Made by a program: the position numbers and the translations under genes
From: Rhabdaerophilum sp. SD176
GTDB taxonomy: Bacteria > Pseudomonadota > Alphaproteobacteria > Rhizobiales > Beijerinckiaceae
Direction: 5' to 3'
NCBI RefSeq assembly: GCF_030143245.1
Contig: NZ_JARJNS010000004.1
Coordinates: 248,001-312,000, forward strand
Length of the DNA: 64,000 nt
The notes under the pieces: generated by a model
The model's database searches: none
What the model was told of the DNA's origin: nothing
What the model saw: only the letters and a program-made list of their open reading frames with translations
Shown: one piece after another, positions 1-8,912 of the stretch
How the letters are laid out: each line of letters starts with the position of its first letter
Numbering within the stretch: position 1 is the stretch's first letter

Positions 1-762
1 CTCTCGGCGGCATGCCTCGCCACGGCCTGCGATTCGCGCTCCCGTCTCCACAAGGCCTGGCGGGTGGTCCGGACTACGGCCATGAAGCATGTCCACCATT
101 TGCCTGAGGCCCTGCCGGATATCGTCTATTTCCACGGCTACCAGCGGGATGTGATCGCGCCGCACCTGCCGGCCGGAACCCGCCTGCACGAGGTCGCCAA
201 CCCGATCGAGGCCGAAAATCTCGGCCCCAAGCCCGATCCGGCCTCGGGCGAGATCATCTATCTCGGCCGCCTGTCGACGGAGAAGGGCATCTTCGTTTTT
301 GCTGAAGCCGCACGGATTGCCGGCATCACACCGGTTTTTGTGGGCGACGGGCCGCTGGCTGGCGAGCTGCGCCGCCGCTATCCCGAGGCGCGGCTGGTCG
401 GCTGGCAGGATGCAGCCGGGGTCCGCCGCCACCTCCGGGCGGCGCGGGCGCTCGTCTTCCCCTCGCTCTGGCACGAGGGCCAGCCGCTGACCGTCCTCGA
501 AGCGCTCGCACTCGGAACGCCGGTTATCGCCGCGGATGGCTGCGCCGCCCGGGACAGCGTCATCGATGGCGAGAACGGATTGTGGTTCCGGCAGGCCGAC
601 CCCGCTGACCTGGCGCGGGCCCTGGCGGCCCTGTCGGATGATGGCACCGTGAGGCGGCTTTCCGAAGGGGCCTACCGCCGGTACTGGGCGGATCCCTACA
701 GCCTCGAACGGCATTGTCGCCGGCTCGAGGAGGTCTATGCCGGGCTCATCGCCCGCAAGTAG
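1..762 (+). CDS. Glycosyltransferase (GT4-type), 5' end outside window
   Basis: C-terminal part of a GT-B fold glycosyltransferase. The frame is open from base 1 with no convincing start, so the N-terminal acceptor domain lies upstream of the window. Visible are the nucleotide-sugar half: IIYLGRLSTEKGIFVFAEA (start of the C-terminal Rossmann domain), FVGDGPL, and EGQPLTVLE, which fits the E-x7-E signature of GT4 enzymes. It probably adds a sugar in surface polysaccharide or LPS synthesis at the cytoplasmic face. It converges on the Wzy-like gene with only 6 bases between the stops. The sugar and linkage cannot be told from sequence. Confidence 0.85.
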   Translation, partial: LSAACLATACDSRSRLHKAWRVVRTTAMKHVHHLPEALPDIVYFHGYQRDVIAPHLPAGTRLHEVANPIEAENLGPKPDPASGEIIYLGRLSTEKGIFVFAEAARIAGITPVFVGDGPLAGELRRRYPEARLVGWQDAAGVRRHLRAARALVFPSLWHEGQPLTVLEALALGTPVIAADGCAARDSVIDGENGLWFRQADPADLARALAALSDDGTVRRLSEGAYRRYWADPYSLERHCRRLEEVYAGLIARK

Positions 763-768
763 CCGCCG

Positions 769-2148
769 CTATTCGGCCGGCTGCGGCTGAAGCGGCGGGG
801 CCGTGGAGGGGCGGATGCGGTCCCGGGCGCTCGCATAGGCGAGATGCGCATAGAAGCGATACTCGTCCAGCCACCGGCGTGAGGCCGCGGCCAGCCCCCA
901 GCTGAGGCCATAGATCATGAAGAGATGGCGCCAGCGGTCGGTGTCGATCTGGAAGTTCTGCACGAGGTGCGGGATGAGGCCGGCGAAAATCACCACGGCA
1001 TAGGGCTGGAACGGCGTGCGCAGCAGGACCGTCCGCCACGAGATCAACAAGGTGGAGATGATGAAGGCCAGGAAAGTGATGCCACCGAGCCAGCCATAGG
1101 AAGCGAAGGCCATCAGGTAGGTATTGTGCGGGTTCTCGGGATAGTAGAGCCAGAATCGGTTCGGGCCGTGCCCCAAAGGACGCGACAGCAGGTCGGGCAG
1201 TGAGCGGAGCTGGTTGCCGAAACGCCCGGACGGGCCGGAATCATAGTCCTTCTGGAGAGTGAACCGGTCGGCGAAGACCTCGGCGATCTGGTCGACCGAG
1301 AGGATCGCGGCGAAGCCGATAGCGAGCGCGAAGAACCCGGCAAGAGTCAGCAAGGTCAGTCGCGCGCGAAACTGGTCGTTGCGGGCGGTCACGAACATCA
1401 GCCCCAGAAGCACCGCCGTCCCGATCACCATCGCGGCCCAGGACCCGCGCGAATAGGTCAGGAACAGGCCGAGCAGGATCGGCCCCAGCAAAGCCACGCG
1501 CAGCAGCCGCAAGCGCGGTTCACGTAGGAAGTCATGGATGAGGAACAGCGCCGGCAGGACAAGAAACGAGCCCAGCACGTTCGGGTCGCGGAACGTGCCG
1601 GAGACGCGCCCTTCATGCATGGTGAAGAACGCGCCGAGGCCGGCAATGTTGAGATAGCCGATGATCCCGGCCAGCGAGGCCACGCTCGCGCCGGCCAGCA
1701 GGCCCCATTTGATGGCCTCGAGGCGCTGGATCGCGTTCTGGTTCATCGCCATGCAGAAGAAGGCGGCCGTTGTCGCGACAAAGCAGGTGCCGATGATGAA
1801 GTCACGGCTTTCGGCAAAGTCGAGATGCGGCTGCAGCGCGATCAGGCCGGCGATATTGAACACCATGAGGAAGAGCAGGAGCGGGGCATTCCGCCGGTCG
1901 AAGCGCAGGCCCATCAGCGCGAACAGCCCGACAGTGGCGATGCTCGTGAGGTTGTAGGCAATGTCGAAGATGACGAAGGCCCCGGTGAACACCATCAGCG
2001 CCATCATGAGCAGCAGGAAGGGCTCGCCGGCATGGGCGGGCATCAGCAACCCGGAAGGGAAGGGGGAATGGCGCATCCAGCCGGGCCGGGGCAGGCTTGG
2101 CCCGGGCAGCTTTCCGCCTTGGAACCTCGAACGCAACGCATACTCCAC
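769..2148 (-). CDS. O-antigen ligase/polymerase-type membrane protein
   Basis: About 459 residues with ten or more hydrophobic segments and a large periplasmic loop around residues 270-350, the architecture of the Wzy_C (O-antigen ligase/polymerase) family. The motif SGRFGNQLRS and the later HNTYL are typical of the loop that handles lipid-linked glycans. The likely role is polymerising or ligating an exported polysaccharide in the inner membrane. It is the last gene of a minus-strand set wza-like, glycosyltransferase, wzy-like. The GTG start at 2148 is uncertain: the first roughly 36 residues are not hydrophobic, and an internal ATG near 2076 is also plausible. Polymerase and ligase cannot be separated without the rest of the cluster. 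Confidence 0.85.
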   Translation of the reverse strand: MEYALRSRFQGGKLPGPSLPRPGWMRHSPFPSGLLMPAHAGEPFLLLMMALMVFTGAFVIFDIAYNLTSIATVGLFALMGLRFDRRNAPLLLFLMVFNIAGLIALQPHLDFAESRDFIIGTCFVATTAAFFCMAMNQNAIQRLEAIKWGLLAGASVASLAGIIGYLNIAGLGAFFTMHEGRVSGTFRDPNVLGSFLVLPALFLIHDFLREPRLRLLRVALLGPILLGLFLTYSRGSWAAMVIGTAVLLGLMFVTARNDQFRARLTLLTLAGFFALAIGFAAILSVDQIAEVFADRFTLQKDYDSGPSGRFGNQLRSLPDLLSRPLGHGPNRFWLYYPENPHNTYLMAFASYGWLGGITFLAFIISTLLISWRTVLLRTPFQPYAVVIFAGLIPHLVQNFQIDTDRWRHLFMIYGLSWGLAAASRRWLDEYRFYAHLAYASARDRIRPSTAPPLQPQPAE

Positions 2149-2223
2149 GCGCAGGCGGAAAACGCGCCTGCGCGGGAAACGCTAGCCGGCAGCGATCAAG
2201 ATCCGGTTAAGCCGGGCAGGCGC

Positions 2224-3384
2224 TCAGCCATGCTCCAGCACACGGCGGTAGGAGCCCTCGACGGTGCTGACCATCAGCGGAACGGTGAACCGCGTCTGCA
2301 CATCGGCCGAAAGCCGCGCCGCGGTTTCCCGGAGTGTATCGAATGGCGTCTCTACGGCTTTCCGCATCGCCTCGGCCAGCCGGGCCGGATCATTCGGCGG
2401 GATCAGCAGCGGGTAATCCCGGGGCAGGACCTCGGGAATGCCGCCGACATGGGTGCTGATCAGCGGCAATTGGCCAGCCACGGCCTCAAGCACGATATAG
2501 GGCAGGGATTCGAAGCGCGAGGGCACCACCATGATCCGGCCGAGCCGGAACGCCTCGCTGGCCGGCGTGACGCCCTGCCAGCGGAAGCTGCCTTCGAGGC
2601 CACGCTCGGCGATCATCTGGCGGATCCGCGCCTCCGAAGGGCCGGATCCGACCATGGTAATCGTCGGAAAGATGCTGTCTGCAGCCAGCAGGAACAGCGC
2701 CTCGACCAGGGTGTCGATGCCCTTGGCCTCCCGGAATTCCCCGACATAGAGGAAATCGGTCGCATCCTCCCGCGGGACGACCGGCTCGAATTCATGCTGG
2801 TGCAGCCCGTTAAGCGCGATCACCACCGGCTTTTTGGTCTGGCAGACAAATTCGACATAGCGGTCGGTGATGAACCGGCTTTCGAAAAGGAACAGGTCCG
2901 TGGACGATTCGAGCAGCTTCTCGACGAGCATGAACCCCTTGTGGGCGAGCGAGCCGGGATAGTAGTTCAGGCTGCCGCCATGCGGGGTGTAGCAGCGGAT
3001 CGGCCGTCCGCCCCGCCGCCGGAAGCTCGGGAAACGCGCATAGAGGCCGCCTTTGGCGCCGTGGCCATGCACGACATCGACATCATGGTCGCGGACCAGC
3101 GCCCGGATCTTCATAAGGGCCGGGATATCGGTCCAGTGCGGGTTGCGATGCATCGGTATCCGGTGGATCCCGAGCGGCAGGAGCGGCGCCAGTTGCCCGA
3201 GCAGCCGTTCGCCCCGCTCGCCGCCGGTCTGGCTGTCGCAGAGCAGCCCGATCGAGTGCCCGCGCGCGGCGAGGGCGCGGATGACGTCGAAGACGTTGCG
3301 GAACAGCCCGCCGACCGGGGCGCGGAAGACGTAGAGGATCCGGAGCGGGCGCTCGGCGCGTGCGGGCAAGGCTCCGTCGGACAT
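2224..3384 (-). CDS. Glycosyltransferase family 4 protein
   Basis: A complete 386-residue GT-B glycosyltransferase. The N-terminal domain begins RILYVFRAPVGGLFRNV with the glycine-rich acceptor loop; HGHGAKGG and TPHGG follow. The C-terminal domain has FLYVGEFREAKGIDTL, MVGSGP and ESLPYIVLE (E-x7-E). It likely transfers a sugar to a lipid-linked intermediate of an exported polysaccharide. The start codon overlaps the stop of the upstream wza-like gene (TGATG), which indicates translational coupling. A 75-base gap separates it from the wzy-like gene downstream. Confidence 0.9.
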   Translation of the reverse strand: MSDGALPARAERPLRILYVFRAPVGGLFRNVFDVIRALAARGHSIGLLCDSQTGGERGERLLGQLAPLLPLGIHRIPMHRNPHWTDIPALMKIRALVRDHDVDVVHGHGAKGGLYARFPSFRRRGGRPIRCYTPHGGSLNYYPGSLAHKGFMLVEKLLESSTDLFLFESRFITDRYVEFVCQTKKPVVIALNGLHQHEFEPVVPREDATDFLYVGEFREAKGIDTLVEALFLLAADSIFPTITMVGSGPSEARIRQMIAERGLEGSFRWQGVTPASEAFRLGRIMVVPSRFESLPYIVLEAVAGQLPLISTHVGGIPEVLPRDYPLLIPPNDPARLAEAMRKAVETPFDTLRETAARLSADVQTRFTVPLMVSTVEGSYRRVLEHG

Positions 3385-3947
3385 CAGAAGAAGCGTTCCT
3401 TGATGACGATCGTATCGCCGGGGCGCACCGGCATCGTCATTGGAACGGCCACAGTCATCATGCCTTCCGGCGTTGCGCGCGTCAGTTCGGCATAGTTCCG
3501 GTTTGCGCGCGGGGCAAAGCCGCCGGCAATGGCAATGGCGGTCTGCACGGTCATGTTGTTGACATAGGGAAACTGGCCGGATGAATTCACTTCGCCGAGC
3601 ACGAAGAAAGGCCGGTAGGTCTCGACCTCGACTGAAACCTTCGGCTCGCGGAGATAGCCGGCGCGGAGCCTGTCCTCGATCGCCCGGGCGAGTTGCAGCG
3701 TGGTGCGGCCCTGGGCCTCGATCACGCCGATCAGCGGCATGGCGATCCGGCCGGCCCCGTCGACGGCATAGGAATTGGAGAGGCTGTCCTGCCCGAAGAC
3801 GATCACGCGGAGCCGGTCACCGCCGGCCAGCGTGTAGGGCGCGTGCGCTTCCATTTCGAGATACTGATGATTGTAACGCACGCCGTTCGCACAGGCCGAA
3901 ACGGCCAGGGCGAAGGCGAGGGTTCCAAGGATCCGTACCAGGCGCAT
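3384..3947 (-). CDS. Polysaccharide export outer-membrane lipoprotein (Wza/GumB-like)
   Basis: A 187-residue lipoprotein with a signal peptide ending in the lipobox LAVSAC (Cys19). It then has the polysaccharide biosynthesis/export domain (GGDRLRVIVFGQD, GRIAMPLIGVIEAQGRT, SVEVETYRPFFVLGEVNSSGQFPYV) and a SLBB-like C-terminal part. It is shorter than E. coli Wza (379 residues), like the GumB/ExoF short forms. It should form the outer-membrane channel for polysaccharide export with the Wzc-like partner encoded divergently at 4103. The genes lie head to head, so the 155-base gap holds promoters for both directions. Confidence 0.92.
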   Translation of the reverse strand: MRLVRILGTLAFALAVSACANGVRYNHQYLEMEAHAPYTLAGGDRLRVIVFGQDSLSNSYAVDGAGRIAMPLIGVIEAQGRTTLQLARAIEDRLRAGYLREPKVSVEVETYRPFFVLGEVNSSGQFPYVNNMTVQTAIAIAGGFAPRANRNYAELTRATPEGMMTVAVPMTMPVRPGDTIVIKERFF

Positions 3948-3995
3948 GACAAGACTCGAGGCAGTTTCTACAGCGCCGACCTTGCCCGCTTATGG

Positions 3996-4056
3996 TTAAC
4001 GAATGATCAATTCGCCGGGGTTTCCGCGCGCCTGCGGCCGGTCTTAACGCGAATGA
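3996..4056. repeat. Direct repeats in the divergent wza/wzc promoter region
   Basis: TTAACGAATGA at 3996-4006 recurs as TTAACGCGAATGA at 4044-4056, about 48 bases apart, in the 155-base region between the divergent export and chain-length genes. The position fits a shared regulator that sets polysaccharide export. No regulator is identified, and the second copy has a 2-base insertion. A good ribosome-binding site (AAAGGAG) precedes the start at 4103. Confidence 0.35.
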
Positions 4057-4102
4057 AACCATGTTCGTTCAGCCTTTCTTTTGAAGTGAAAGGAGTTTCC
4101 GC

Positions 4103-6376
4103 ATGGATTCGGCGGAACGCATCCCGGCTGTGCCGCCTGCGACGCATGACAGCGTCGGCGGCGTTGCTGCGGCCCTGTGGCGGAAGAAATTCTGGATCAT
4201 CGTCCCGACGGCCGTCGCATTCGGCCTCGCGATGGTGGCAGTCAGCCTCCTGACGCCCCGCTATACCGGCGAGGCGCGCGTCCTGCTGGAAAACCGCGAG
4301 ACGGTCTATTCGCGGCCCGATCGGGATACCCGCGGCAGCGACCCGGCCATCGACCCGGAAGCCGTGGCGAGCCAGGTCCAGAATGTCATGTCGAAGGACC
4401 TCGCGCTGAAGGTCATCCACGAGATGGGCCTGCACAAGCGCGCCGAATATGACCCTGTCCAGAACGGCGTCGGGCTGTCGGGCACGATCCTGATCGCCCT
4501 CGGCCTCCAGAAGGATCCGCGGACCATTCCCCAGGACGAGCGCGTGCTGGAAATGTATTTCCGCCGCCTGCTGGTCTATCCGCTCGGCAAGTCCCGCGTG
4601 ATCGCGATCGAGTTCCAGTCCCAGGACCCGCAGGTTGCAGCGAATGTCGCCAACCGGATTGCCGAAGAATATCTCGCGCGCGAGGAAGGCGCAAAAACCC
4701 AGACCAGCCGGGTCACCTCGGAATGGCTGGAAAAGGCCGTCGAACCGCTGATGAAGCGCGTCCAGCAGGCAGAATCCAAGGTCGAGGCCTTCCGGTCTTC
4801 CAAGGGGCTGTTCGTCAGCACCAACAACACCAGCATCACCACGCAGCAGCTTTCGGAGCTGAACACGCAACTCTCGCTGGCCCGCTCGCAGCAAGCCGAT
4901 CTGCAGGCCCGCGCGAAAATCATCCGGGATGCCCTGCGCCTCGGAAAGGTGTTCGAGACCTCGGAAATCATCAACAACGAGCTGGTCCGCCGCCTGCTGG
5001 AGCAGCGCGCCTCGCTGAAGGCGCAGATCGCGCTTGAAGAGCGGACCTTGCTGCCCGGCCATCCGCGCATGAAGGAACTGGCCTCGCAGCTTCAGGATCT
5101 CGAGGGCCAGGTCCGGGCAGCGGCCGAACGCGCGGCCCGTGCCTTCGAGAATGATGCCCGCGCGGCCGGTGCCCGCGTCACCTCTATGCAGGCCGAACTC
5201 GACAGCCAGAAAAAGGCGACGGCCCTGTCCAACGAGGACGAGGTGCAGCTGAAAGCGTTGGAGCGCGATGCGCTGGCCCTCCGCGAGCAGCTTAATTCCT
5301 ACCGGAACAAGTTCCTCGACGCCGCCGCGCGCTCGACAGAAAGCACCCAGCCCGCCGATGCCCGGGTGATCTCCCGTGCCTTCCCGCAGAGCGAGCCGAC
5401 CTTCCCGAAGAAGATCCCGATCATCCTGCTGGCGACCCTTGGCACGCTCGTTGTTTCCTCGACGCTGATCGCAACGCAGGCGCTGATGGCCCGGCAGGCC
5501 ATGCCGGCCTATCTCGACGCCTATGGCTATGACATGCCAGCGGCTCAGGTGCCGGCCTCCGGCACGGGCCCGGGTGCGAACCCGCATCCCCTGCCATGGG
5601 AACCGCAGAAGCCCTCTCTCCTCGGGGGGCTGTTGCTGCCCTTCGGCCTTGGCCGCAAGGCGCAGGAACCTTTCCTCAACGCGCCCACGCCCGCGCCGGC
5701 GGTGGCGGCGGGGATGCGCCGCAAGCCCGGCGCCGAGACCGCGCCGGCGGATCTTCTGGCGGCCGAACTGGCGATGATGGATTTCACGGGGCAGGGCAAG
5801 GTGGTCCTGGTCTTCACACTCGACGCCTCGCCGCAACCCGGCCTCAGCGCCCTGCGCTTTGCCCGCCGCCTCGCCGAGGATGGTGCGGCGATCGTGGTTG
5901 ATCTTGTCGGCCATGAGAAGGGCCGTTCGGGCAACCTGTTCTCGCGGTTGCTGCCACATGGGGCACCCGGCCTCGGCGCCTGGCTCGACCGGGTGGCCCC
6001 TCTGGGCGACATCATCCACCGCGACGCCCGCTCGCGCCTGCATGTCATTCCCGCAGGCATGGTGCTCGGGGCAAAGATCGTTCAGCCCACGGGGCGGAAC
6101 GCCGTTGTCACGCTGGTCGATGCCCTCCGCCAGAGCTACAGCCATATCATCATCGAACTGGGGGCCGTCGGCGGGCCCGGCGAGTTCTTCACCGAACTGG
6201 GCGATGTCGTGATCGTGCTCTCGCAACGCCCCGATGATGATCCGGTCCTGCAGAAGGTGGTCTCGCGGCTTGAGGCCTGCCGGGATGCTCCGGTCTATGT
6301 GCTGGGTGACGAGACCGGCGGCGAATATGCCGCCGCGAACGACCCGATGCCCCGCTTCCAGGACGAGACGGCCTGA
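4103..6376 (+). CDS. Wzc/GumC-like polysaccharide co-polymerase with degenerate kinase domain
   Basis: 757 residues. There is a short cytoplasmic N-terminus, TM1 (about 30-50), a Wzz domain, a long periplasmic coiled coil (about 195-410), and TM2 (about 440-460), preceded by the Pro-rich motif PQSEPTFPKK. A Pro/Gly-rich linker (about 475-545) follows, then a C-terminal BY-kinase-like domain. The P-loop position (about 572) reads TLDASPQPGLSALRFA, so the Walker A Lys is missing, and the C-terminus lacks the usual tyrosine cluster. It therefore probably controls chain length and export without kinase activity. It pairs with the Wza-like lipoprotein encoded divergently. Confidence 0.88.
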   Translation: MDSAERIPAVPPATHDSVGGVAAALWRKKFWIIVPTAVAFGLAMVAVSLLTPRYTGEARVLLENRETVYSRPDRDTRGSDPAIDPEAVASQVQNVMSKDLALKVIHEMGLHKRAEYDPVQNGVGLSGTILIALGLQKDPRTIPQDERVLEMYFRRLLVYPLGKSRVIAIEFQSQDPQVAANVANRIAEEYLAREEGAKTQTSRVTSEWLEKAVEPLMKRVQQAESKVEAFRSSKGLFVSTNNTSITTQQLSELNTQLSLARSQQADLQARAKIIRDALRLGKVFETSEIINNELVRRLLEQRASLKAQIALEERTLLPGHPRMKELASQLQDLEGQVRAAAERAARAFENDARAAGARVTSMQAELDSQKKATALSNEDEVQLKALERDALALREQLNSYRNKFLDAAARSTESTQPADARVISRAFPQSEPTFPKKIPIILLATLGTLVVSSTLIATQALMARQAMPAYLDAYGYDMPAAQVPASGTGPGANPHPLPWEPQKPSLLGGLLLPFGLGRKAQEPFLNAPTPAPAVAAGMRRKPGAETAPADLLAAELAMMDFTGQGKVVLVFTLDASPQPGLSALRFARRLAEDGAAIVVDLVGHEKGRSGNLFSRLLPHGAPGLGAWLDRVAPLGDIIHRDARSRLHVIPAGMVLGAKIVQPTGRNAVVTLVDALRQSYSHIIIELGAVGGPGEFFTELGDVVIVLSQRPDDDPVLQKVVSRLEACRDAPVYVLGDETGGEYAAANDPMPRFQDETA

Positions 6377-6385
6377 CGGTTCGGG

Positions 6386-7516
6386 TCAGGCCGGGCCGGG
6401 TGCCCGCTTGCGGCGCCGTCGGCGCCACGCTTCCACCAGCGCCATCAGGCGCGGATTGCGCTTGATTCGCCCCTTGATCCGCCGTGCAATGCGCCAAAGC
6501 TGTGCGTGGAAGCGACCGCGAAACGTGACGCCGAGGGCGGCATCGAACAGGGTCTGCTTTTCCGGGCAGAACCGCGTCTTGTAGCGGGCATCGCCGGCGC
6601 CGAGATCAAAGCCTCGGCAGCCGGCCTCGACCAGAGCTGGCAGGAGAGCCTGCAGCATGACTTCACCCGGGCTGTGCTTGGCAATATCGGGTCGCGGATC
6701 ATAGGCGGTGAACATCCCCGCGAAATGCCCGTCATGCATCGCCCCGCCGATCAGCGCGACCGGCCGCCCGGCCAGCGAGAGCGCAAAGAGCTTGAGACCC
6801 CCGGCAGGGTCATGCGCGGCCCGGACGATGAACCGGCGCACCGCCTCGTCGCCGAACGCATCAGCGAGGCCGCGGGCGGAAAATTGCTGCGTCTTCCAGT
6901 AAAAAAACAGGGCGAGGGCGGTCTCGATCGCCGCCGGCTCTTCGACCCAGTGGGCCGCGAGACCGCCCATTTCCGCAAGCCGGGCGGATTTCGCGCGCAG
7001 CTTCTTGCGCGCATCCTTGTCAAGCAGGAAGCCGAGCAGCGCTTCGGCATCATCGCCGAGCGTCAGGAAGGCTGCGTCGTTCGGCGCCATGCGGGCATCG
7101 AGGGTCATCAGCGGGTTTTTCCGGCCGCGCCAGGCCGGCAGCATATCCTCGAACAGAAGTGCGTCGATCGCCCCTGCACGGGCCGCCTGCCGCAACGCCG
7201 GAACAAGCTCGGCCGCATTCAGCGCCGGGACCTCGCCGACAAGGCCCGGCGTGAAATAGCTGGCATGGGCCCCGCCAATCTTCACGGCGAGAGTTGCGCC
7301 GCGGGCCCTGTGCACCAGCAGCGGAAGCAGGATCTCCGCACCGCCCGGCGTGAGCAGCCGCAGCAGCCGCAGCCGTCCGGTCTCCCGGTGCGCCTCGAGG
7401 AAATGCTGCAACCAGCCCGTGGCCTGGAACGGTGTCGTCAACGCGCCATCAAGGCGAGCGAAACTGGCCGCCTCGGGCAGCAGGATCTCGGCGCGCAGGA
7501 GCGATGGCTCGGCCAT
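6386..7516 (-). CDS. GNAT/FemAB-like acyltransferase (BioF2-like)
   Basis: 376 residues with the double-GNAT layout of the Acetyltransf_6/FemAB-like family. In the C-terminal half, the stretch KLFALSLAGRPVALIGGAM is followed by HFAGMFTAYDP and GFDLGAGDARYKTRF, typical of these proteins. The C-terminus is strongly basic. Such proteins occur in exopolysaccharide clusters and are thought to add acyl or aminoacyl groups to glycans. It ends 9 bases from the wzc-like stop (convergent) and is divergent from the deacetylase gene. The substrate is unknown. Confidence 0.8.
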   Translation of the reverse strand: MAEPSLLRAEILLPEAASFARLDGALTTPFQATGWLQHFLEAHRETGRLRLLRLLTPGGAEILLPLLVHRARGATLAVKIGGAHASYFTPGLVGEVPALNAAELVPALRQAARAGAIDALLFEDMLPAWRGRKNPLMTLDARMAPNDAAFLTLGDDAEALLGFLLDKDARKKLRAKSARLAEMGGLAAHWVEEPAAIETALALFFYWKTQQFSARGLADAFGDEAVRRFIVRAAHDPAGGLKLFALSLAGRPVALIGGAMHDGHFAGMFTAYDPRPDIAKHSPGEVMLQALLPALVEAGCRGFDLGAGDARYKTRFCPEKQTLFDAALGVTFRGRFHAQLWRIARRIKGRIKRNPRLMALVEAWRRRRRKRAPGPA

Positions 7517-7545
7517 GGTGAATTCACGACGACTTGACGTTGGAC

Positions 7546-8604
7546 ATGTCTAAGATGGTGCATGCCACGATTCGCTGGAGCCCGCGCGATTCCATGCGCC
7601 ATGCCCTGATCCGCACCGTCCTGTCCACGATCGCCATGACGGGGGCTGATCGCTGGCTCGCACCGCGCTGCCGGGGGCGGGGCGTGATCCTCACCTTCCA
7701 CCATGTCGCGCCGGAACCGGTGGCACAGATGCCGGAAAATGCCGGCCTCTCGATCACGCCGGACTTTCTCGACCAGACGCTGCGCCTCATCGCCGATCTC
7801 GGCTATGCCATCGTGCCGCTGGCCGAGGTGCCGGCCCGGCTGTCCGAAGAGGGGCCGCCCTTCGCCGTGCTCACTTTCGATGACGGCTACCGCGACAATG
7901 CACGCCATGCCCTGCCGGTGCTCGAGGCGCATCGTGCGCCCTTCACAATGTTCGTCTGCACCGGCTTCGCCGACAGGACCGCTCCGCTATGGTGGCTTGA
8001 CCTCGAGGAGGCGATCGATAGCCAGCCGGCCCTCCGGCTCGCCTTTCCGGATGGCATGGTGGAAGGACCGGCGGGCACGTCCAAAGAAAAACTGGCCCTG
8101 TGGAGCCGGATCTACTGGCGCCTCCGCCGGCATGACGAGAGCGTGCTCGAACAGACCATGCGCGTGCTGGTGGATACGGCGGGCCTTGATCCGCTCGGCC
8201 GGGTGGAAAGCCTTTGCATGAACTGGCAGGACCTGCGCTATCTCGCCCGGCACCCGCTGGCCAGCATCGGCGCCCATACGGTCAGCCATCCCCGCCTTGC
8301 GCGCATCCCGGCCGAACGTGCCCGGGTCGAGATCGAGGAAAGCCGCCGCCGTATCCGCGAGGAACTGGATGTCGATCCGTTTGTTTTTGCCTATCCCGTC
8401 GGCGATCCCGGATCGGCCGGCACCCGTGAATTCACGATGGCGCGCGAAGCGGGCTACAGCCTTGCGGTGACGACGCGACCGGGCGTGCTGAAGCCGGGGC
8501 AGCCCGTTCATGCCCTGCCGCGCATTTCGGTCAATGGCCACTACCAGAAAGAACGCTATCTCCGGGCGTTGCTTTCCGGCGTTCCCTTTGCCCTGAAGGG
8601 CTGA
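7546..8604 (+). CDS. Polysaccharide deacetylase (NodB-type)
   Basis: Carbohydrate esterase 4 domain. GVILTFHHV precedes the metal-site motif FAVLTFDDGYRDNA (catalytic and metal Asp pair), IGAHTVSHPRL supplies the HxxxH metal ligands, and FAYPVGDPGS follows. It likely removes N- or O-acetyl groups from the polysaccharide made by the neighbouring genes. Start choices are crowded: TTG 7534, ATG 7546, ATG 7555 and ATG 7594. ATG 7546 is taken here, but 7594 would begin just before the hydrophobic segment. It is divergent from the acyltransferase gene with about 30 bases between them. Confidence 0.87.
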   Translation: MSKMVHATIRWSPRDSMRHALIRTVLSTIAMTGADRWLAPRCRGRGVILTFHHVAPEPVAQMPENAGLSITPDFLDQTLRLIADLGYAIVPLAEVPARLSEEGPPFAVLTFDDGYRDNARHALPVLEAHRAPFTMFVCTGFADRTAPLWWLDLEEAIDSQPALRLAFPDGMVEGPAGTSKEKLALWSRIYWRLRRHDESVLEQTMRVLVDTAGLDPLGRVESLCMNWQDLRYLARHPLASIGAHTVSHPRLARIPAERARVEIEESRRRIREELDVDPFVFAYPVGDPGSAGTREFTMAREAGYSLAVTTRPGVLKPGQPVHALPRISVNGHYQKERYLRALLSGVPFALKG

Positions 8605-8605
8605 A

Positions 8606-8812
8606 TCAGGCCTTGCGCCGCTCCATCCAGCGGATCAGCGGCAGCAGCGGCAGCACCCAGGCCAGCCCGGCCACCAGATAGAACAGCATCTCCGTCACCT
8701 TGGAGGCGCCCGTCAGGATCCGGGGAGCGAGCGCCGCGATGACCAGCGCATAAAAGGCCACGAACAGGACCATGGCCAATGCGCCGATGAACTTCTTGAT
8801 CCGGGGGTTCAT
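8606..8812 (-). CDS. DUF2842 small membrane protein
   Basis: 68 residues: a short basic N-terminus (MNPRIKKFIG), two transmembrane helices, and the ending LPLIRWMERRKA. This matches the small alphaproteobacterial DUF2842 family, whose function is unknown. The ATG at 8812 is chosen because the longer in-frame extension has no membrane character. It converges on the deacetylase stop (1-base gap) and is divergent from ctaA. Confidence 0.8.
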   Translation of the reverse strand: MNPRIKKFIGALAMVLFVAFYALVIAALAPRILTGASKVTEMLFYLVAGLAWVLPLLPLIRWMERRKA

Positions 8813-8912
8813 GCTGTCTCTCTGGGCTTCCGCGACCATTGGGCACTTGTCCGTCGCGTTCGATCGTGCATATCGACCATGAAATCCGATCCGGCAAGAA
8901 GGAAGCGGCACC

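Noticed and set aside
1534-3495. 653-codon plus-strand frame across the Wzy-like and glycosyltransferase genes
   Set aside because: It spans two well-supported minus-strand genes and their gap; the translation is low-complexity and charged.
4007-6226. 739-codon minus-strand frame opposite the Wzc-like gene
   Set aside because: Antisense shadow of a gene with clear membrane helices and coiled coil; no family features of its own.
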